From: Galerina marginata
Lineage: Eukaryota > Basidiomycota > Agaricomycetes > Agaricales > Galerinaceae
Length of the DNA stretch: 64,000 nucleotides
Direction: 5' to 3'
Assembly: GCA_023014335.1 (NCBI GenBank)
Contig: JAECYW010000014.1
Location: forward strand, 558,001 to 622,000
Below the pieces are notes generated by a model. It was not told where the DNA came from. It was given only the letters and a program-made list of their open reading frames with translations, and did no database searches. Every line of letters begins with the position of its first letter. The stretch's first letter is position 1. Positions 59,701-64,000 of the stretch are shown here, one piece after another. Both the position numbers and the translations under genes were made by a program.

Positions 59701-60541
59701 ATGTTGAGGGTCGACATGAGTTCTCGCAAGCGGGTTTATTATACTTGTTCCGCTATCGACCCACGATTTCTTCATGCACCGAAGAAATCATCTGGTAGGA
59801 TAGATATAAAACTAGAAGCACGCAGAGCAGTTTCACCTAATTATAACGCATTTCACTGTACATCAATGGTGAGATCCCCTTAATTCATCTGAATTACGAG
59901 TTGCGACTGACCTACCTACCCAACTACAGCTTGTTCGACTTCACGCTCGTCAGCGATCTTCAAGTGGCCGAATATCTGCAGCGGTATCTAGCCAAACACG
60001 AGTAACAGTAAGCGAAGGAACCTAGTATCTTTTCCTCAGAACTCATTAAGAGATACTCAGGTAAAAAGTTGCGGGTACCACTACCCGCAATTGGGGGGAT
60101 CAAGGGTGCTTCGCCGATACGAATTCGTGTTCGACACTAACAGGCCTAATTTTTTTCCCACTGTCGACATGTCGACCAGTTTCTCAAACCCAAATAATAT
60201 CGAGATTCACAAGTCGAAGGTCGTGGTCGACGACACCCACTACTTGATCATATCCTACTTCGACCCCGACGCAGATATTAACATAAACCTGCATAGCGTT
60301 TGTCCAAGAATTCAGTGGCGCGGAGAACTGGCGTTATTCTCCATGGGAAAACGTGGTCGCACTCTTTCGCGAATAACGGGGTCAAGCCTGACGCAACAAA
60401 AAGCGATCAAAGGGTACGTATCAACTTCGAAATATCTCTAGGTCATATTTGATCCAAACGCACATTCATAGATACTTGACCCGCTGCAAGGAGTCCCTTG
60501 CCCGTGGTCGACCTAAGCCAACACAACTAATTGTCCGGTAA
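59701..60541 (+). CDS. Small agaricomycete-type protein, paralog of 39206-39994
   Basis: Exons 59701-59868, 59930-60007, 60061-60413 and 60472-60541 with introns of 61, 53 and 58 bp. Phases agree and the product is 222 residues. Exon 3 has GYHYPQLGGSRVLRRYEF, a stretch of charged and polar residues, then HYLIISYFDPDADININLHS and IQWRGELALFSMGKRGRTL. Exon 4 is a basic tail ending KPTQLIVR. The motif order and exon structure match the gene at 39206-39994. No signal peptide. Function unknown; the family is multi-copy in agaricomycetes as far as I recall. Confidence 0.7.
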
Positions 60542-60852
60542 ACTGGGATGCAGACGGCTGAAAGCTTGACTACTGACCTGGGGTTCGGAATTGGCATAAA
60601 GACGGGGAGGTGTAGGTTGCAATTGGTTTAGATGAACGACTTTCCAACTTGCGGCTATTTGAGGCCGGTAGTAGTATCTCGATTCTGACCAATAAAAATC
60701 AAATGTATTTACGCGTACAGAAACCACTGCCTTGATCGTCGACTTGAATTTAAAGTTGCCTGAACCATGGATTGTACCTACATTCATGCCCGGGGTGCAC
60801 TCCATCAAATACGCAAAATGAAATATAAATACATGACACGCGCGTACGGGCG

Positions 60853-62288
60853 TTATTTATTACTCATCTCGAAAAGATCGATCCTCCACCGCTTTATGCT
60901 TTCCATAGTTTTTCGAAGTTGGGCGTCAGTAGTGTTGGGTCGATCTGAAGAGCCTTGATCCATGGTGTTGCGAATTGTAAAGTACCAGTCACCCATATCT
61001 GTAGCCAGGCGATCCAAAGCCTCCTGACTCAATGAAGAAGATTTAATAGGTTGACACGGCACTGTCATATTTTCTGTTTCATTGTGAAATTGGCAACAGA
61101 ATTGAAAGGAGGATGTCCTTACTCATCAATTCGGCAACTTGGCACTGTTGCTGTTGCAATAGCGCATGCTGCTTGTTGAACGCAGCGTCCATGTCGTCAA
61201 GAGCCTGTCTAAAATCGTGATCCTTTTGTTCCAGCTTCTCGTAGAGGTTTCGTTTATCATTTTCAAGCTGTCTGACCTGAAGTGTGGCTGACTCTAAAGA
61301 CGCCTTCTCCAGCATCACACATATACGTCGTTCGAACTCGAAGTTGTCTTTTTCTTGTTGGAGTTTTAAAGCGAGGGTTAGAGTCGTACCTTGAGTTTGA
61401 GATAGGTGGACCTCGACCAAGTCTTTTCTTTTTGTCAAATCATCGATAACTTTTTCCAAGACAGCAACTTTGGATCGCAAAATATCGCACTCTATTTCGT
61501 GGCCTACCATGGCGGATTCCGCTTCAGCCACCAAACGTGCAGCCGTGTTATCGCGTTCGAACAGTCCTTTAAAGAGTTAAATATCAACCAGTGTATAAAC
61601 AATGTACGCATACCGGGATCTTGTTGTTCCTGACCGTTAAGATAGGTTCCGTTGTTTTCTTTGATTATACGGGTAGATAGGTTGAGGCATAACAAAAGTT
61701 GAACGAGCTTACCTTGCGCTGTATCTTCCTCTGCGTAAAGATTAGATTTGGTGTCGAGCAGCATCGAATCGAGGCCTGCAAAGTCTTAAGATTTCTTGGT
61801 CCAGCGCCGAAATGACGACAGTATACCATGTACATTCCTATCAGTATCTACGCCGATGCCTTGTCAATCGAAATAACGAGTAAGAAGGATAGACAGCTCA
61901 CACGCAAGTAGATTTGGATCCGCAATTCCTACTCTCCCACTGAGTCCCGTCTCTAGATTCCTCCAGTCGAGTCGCACACCAGTGGTTGTATCGAGAATCG
62001 GAGGCCCTATCGAATTCAAGGAGGTCTGATACATCGCAACTCTAGACTCTGTCGACTTATGAACCACATACCTTGAAGGTTTGTCGAACTTTTGGCCGGC
62101 TTCTTTCGCTGATCATGAGCCCTCCATTCTTCTCGCTTCTCAGATTCCATTTTTGCTTGAGCTATTCGGGTTCGCTCTTGGTCGTTCACGCTCATAACCT
62201 CTTCGAAACTTCTCGCTAGGCGTTCCTCCCGTTCATTGAGTTTTTCTTCTGAGCAGTAAAGTGCGACCTCTCGCTGGAAGTCATTCAT
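60853..62288 (-). CDS. Coiled-coil protein of unknown function
   Basis: Minus-strand exons include 62288-62072, 62025-61904, about 61775-61711, a short one near 61630, about 61584-61128 and about 61075-60853. The first exon (MNDFQREVALYCSEEKLNER...) and the 61584-61128 exon are rich in Glu, Lys, Arg, Leu and Gln in heptad-like spacing (LRSKVAVLEKVIDDLTKR, LEQKDHDFRQALDDMDAAF), so long coiled coils are likely. The last exon (SQEALDRLATDMGDWYFTIR) ends with TAA at 60853. No catalytic motif was seen. The reading frame of the small middle exons is ambiguous. A structural or scaffolding role is inference. Confidence 0.55.
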
Positions 62289-64000
62289 GGCTGTGTTGGT
62301 AGGCGGCTAAGGCGGCTAACCGATCCGGACATTTTTAGATCACGGGTTGGTTTGAACTCCGATGAACACCTCAATATACTAGCAAGTTTAAATTTCTTCC
62401 ATTGTTATCTTTCAACCACCTCAACGACCACGGACTCCGGTCAGCTCTGGTCGTAAACCGTCGCATCTCCTTATGTTTCCCGTAAATTAGAAATACAACA
62501 ATCATCCGTCATACCCTGGCTTCGGAGCACTGGTATTGTTTGCTTATTGAGTTGTAAGTTTAGGTTCGTTGCAAGCAATGTTCGTGCTTTGTCTGATGAA
62601 CTCTTATGCCTTCCTGATGGTCCTTTATAATTAATAGACTTTCCTCCCTTGGTATTGCAAGCAACGTCACGTCGCGCATAACTTGCCACTTTCCAAGTAA
62701 GCCTTTTGCTTGCTTGCCTGCACGTTCATATTCTCAACCAACCAAATATTTACGCTTCCAGATACTTCGGACGGTATATGATACAGGTGTCGCGCAGGGT
62801 CTTTCTTCCATAATGTAAGCTTATAAGTTTTATCTATTTAATCTACTATCTCATGTAGCTTCGAGATGCTCGCAGGCAACCCTACCCTTTTTCATGTAGA
62901 CCATAAATTCTGGTGTTGCTAGCTCCCAACTGGATGAGCACGATGCGGAGGACGATGACACGCGTGAGGTACCTGGCAACCGGTAAGCACCATACCTCGC
63001 TACCACGATAATATGGCATCTCTAACCCGTCTCCTCCTTTGCCGAAAACAAGCGCTGCAACGTTCTTAGCGGTCAGGCATGTGCCCTGATGATGCTGTAC
63101 GACGTGGCTAACGCCCGATGATGCCAAAAACGGGACGTTGCTTCCCGATTGAACCTTTCCCGCCTAGACTAGACAGGACGAGAATTCGAAGGGCGATATT
63201 GACGGAGGTCCAGTAAGTACACTCTCGACTGCTTGCTCCGCCTGTTTACCCAACACGATTTCCTAATCATTGGCTGACAGGCTTAATGCCCTTAAAACTT
63301 TCTGTTATGTCGCCACCAAGTCCTGGAAGATAGATAATGCCGCGTGATATGACTAACCGCGGATCGAATACGACGATGGACGGTTTCAATGCGTCGAGGG
63401 ATGAAACGGTTTACAAGTACCTAAGATATGGAATAACATGTCGTAGATACATCAATCAATGAAGACTTCTTTCAACCGTCATTTTTTGCGAGTAAAATTG
63501 CAAGAATTGGGTCTCTTATCCACTTTGCTTGAGCTCTGACTTGCGCACCTGGAATGTCACTTAAGTTCACTTGCCGAAGTGAATTCACTTCGCTAAGGCA
63601 GCACCTACTGAGCGAAGTCAATGTGCGGTTTTTCTGATTGGCCTCACGAAAGCGTACTGAATTCACTTGCAGTATAACGTCGTTAATGTGATGAAACTTC
63701 ACGATCACTTGTAGCGGAGTTTCAATGAATTCTACAGAATTTCTCATTTTGAATGATTTCCGCCCAGTCCAGAGAGCGCGCTACACGATTTAATATTATC
63801 CTCAATCTGTACTTGTACTGAGCGCTGAACAATTGTATGTAAGTCTGTGGCTTGATCATGAGCTTGAGGTCTTTACTCCCGGAGAACACTCGTAAATGTC
63901 TAATGCCCATTTACGGAATAATGCCCATTTCTTCGAAGGACCTGCTTTGTCAGCTTCAAGTCAAGTTATCACCAGCAGAATTCGTTCTGTTGGCTTCGCT
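62289..64000. other. No gene recognised
   Basis: Open frames up to 91 codons on the minus strand without domains. The only clear structure is the palindrome at 63575-63592. Confidence 0.45.
63575..63592. repeat. 18-bp perfect palindrome
   Basis: CGAAGTGAATTCACTTCG. Half-site echoes lie nearby: AAGTTCACTTG at 63563, GCGAAGTC at 63613 and TGAATTCACTTG at 63658. A binding-site cluster or a relic of an inverted insertion are both possible. Confidence 0.7.

Noticed and set aside
1..64000. LTR retrotransposons
   Set aside because: No long direct repeat pair bounded by TG...CA and no reverse transcriptase or gag-like frame was seen.

Overview
The window is nuclear DNA of a filamentous basidiomycete, most likely an agaricomycete. 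Genes are split by many short introns of about 37-80 bp with GTRNGY...YAG borders. The protein families seen (TPR-CHAT proteins, a Tnp2-type transposase, a MULE/FAR1-type transposase, a MACPF protein, WD40-like proteins with a C-terminal membrane anchor) are typical agaricomycete multi-copy families. I cannot name the species. All gene models below were spliced by eye, so joints are predictions. No rRNA, convincing tRNA or CRISPR array was seen.

Left part (1-24 kb): a repeat-rich accessory region built from two duplicated modules. Module A (2064-4310 and 12669-14330, nearly identical in its core, plus a decayed inverted copy at 6660-7255) carries a short unknown gene. Module B (about 4400-6346 and 17181-19414, plus a fossil at 28820-29840) carries a gene whose product ends in an HCAE ... 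PCxxC zinc signature like the deaminase superfamily; copy 1 is open throughout, copy 2 is broken in its 5' half. A truncated MULE transposase gene preceded by a 20-bp minisatellite (8995-9220), two unknown multi-exon genes (11362-12537 and 14978-16339, minus strand) and a MACPF-domain gene (19848-22382) fill the rest.

Middle (24-42 kb): gene-poor. It holds foldback elements, a run of decayed exon/intron-like cassettes (29520-30860), one large intact TPR-CHAT protease-like gene (31622-34699, minus) with a repeated motif in its promoter, a 122-residue unknown gene whose first exon is short (36734-37161), and one member of a small paralogous family (39206-39994).

Right part (42-64 kb): denser. 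A 541-residue protein with a nucleotidyltransferase-like GG...SDVDLF motif (42556-44567), a full-length five-exon Tnp2 transposase (48379-52469), two opposite-facing WD40-like genes (52798-54560 minus; 57356-58900 plus), a repeat-family gene of unknown function (54948-56554), two small genes (56718-57188, 59701-60541) and a coiled-coil gene (60853-62288).

Taken together the left and middle parts hold a putative deaminase, a pore-forming-type protein and a TPR-CHAT putative protease, families often linked to conflict or self/non-self responses; that these act together here is inference. Two short motifs recur between genes: the palindrome TACATGTA, five times and always upstream of a predicted gene start, and AACGAGGCGCC, four times.
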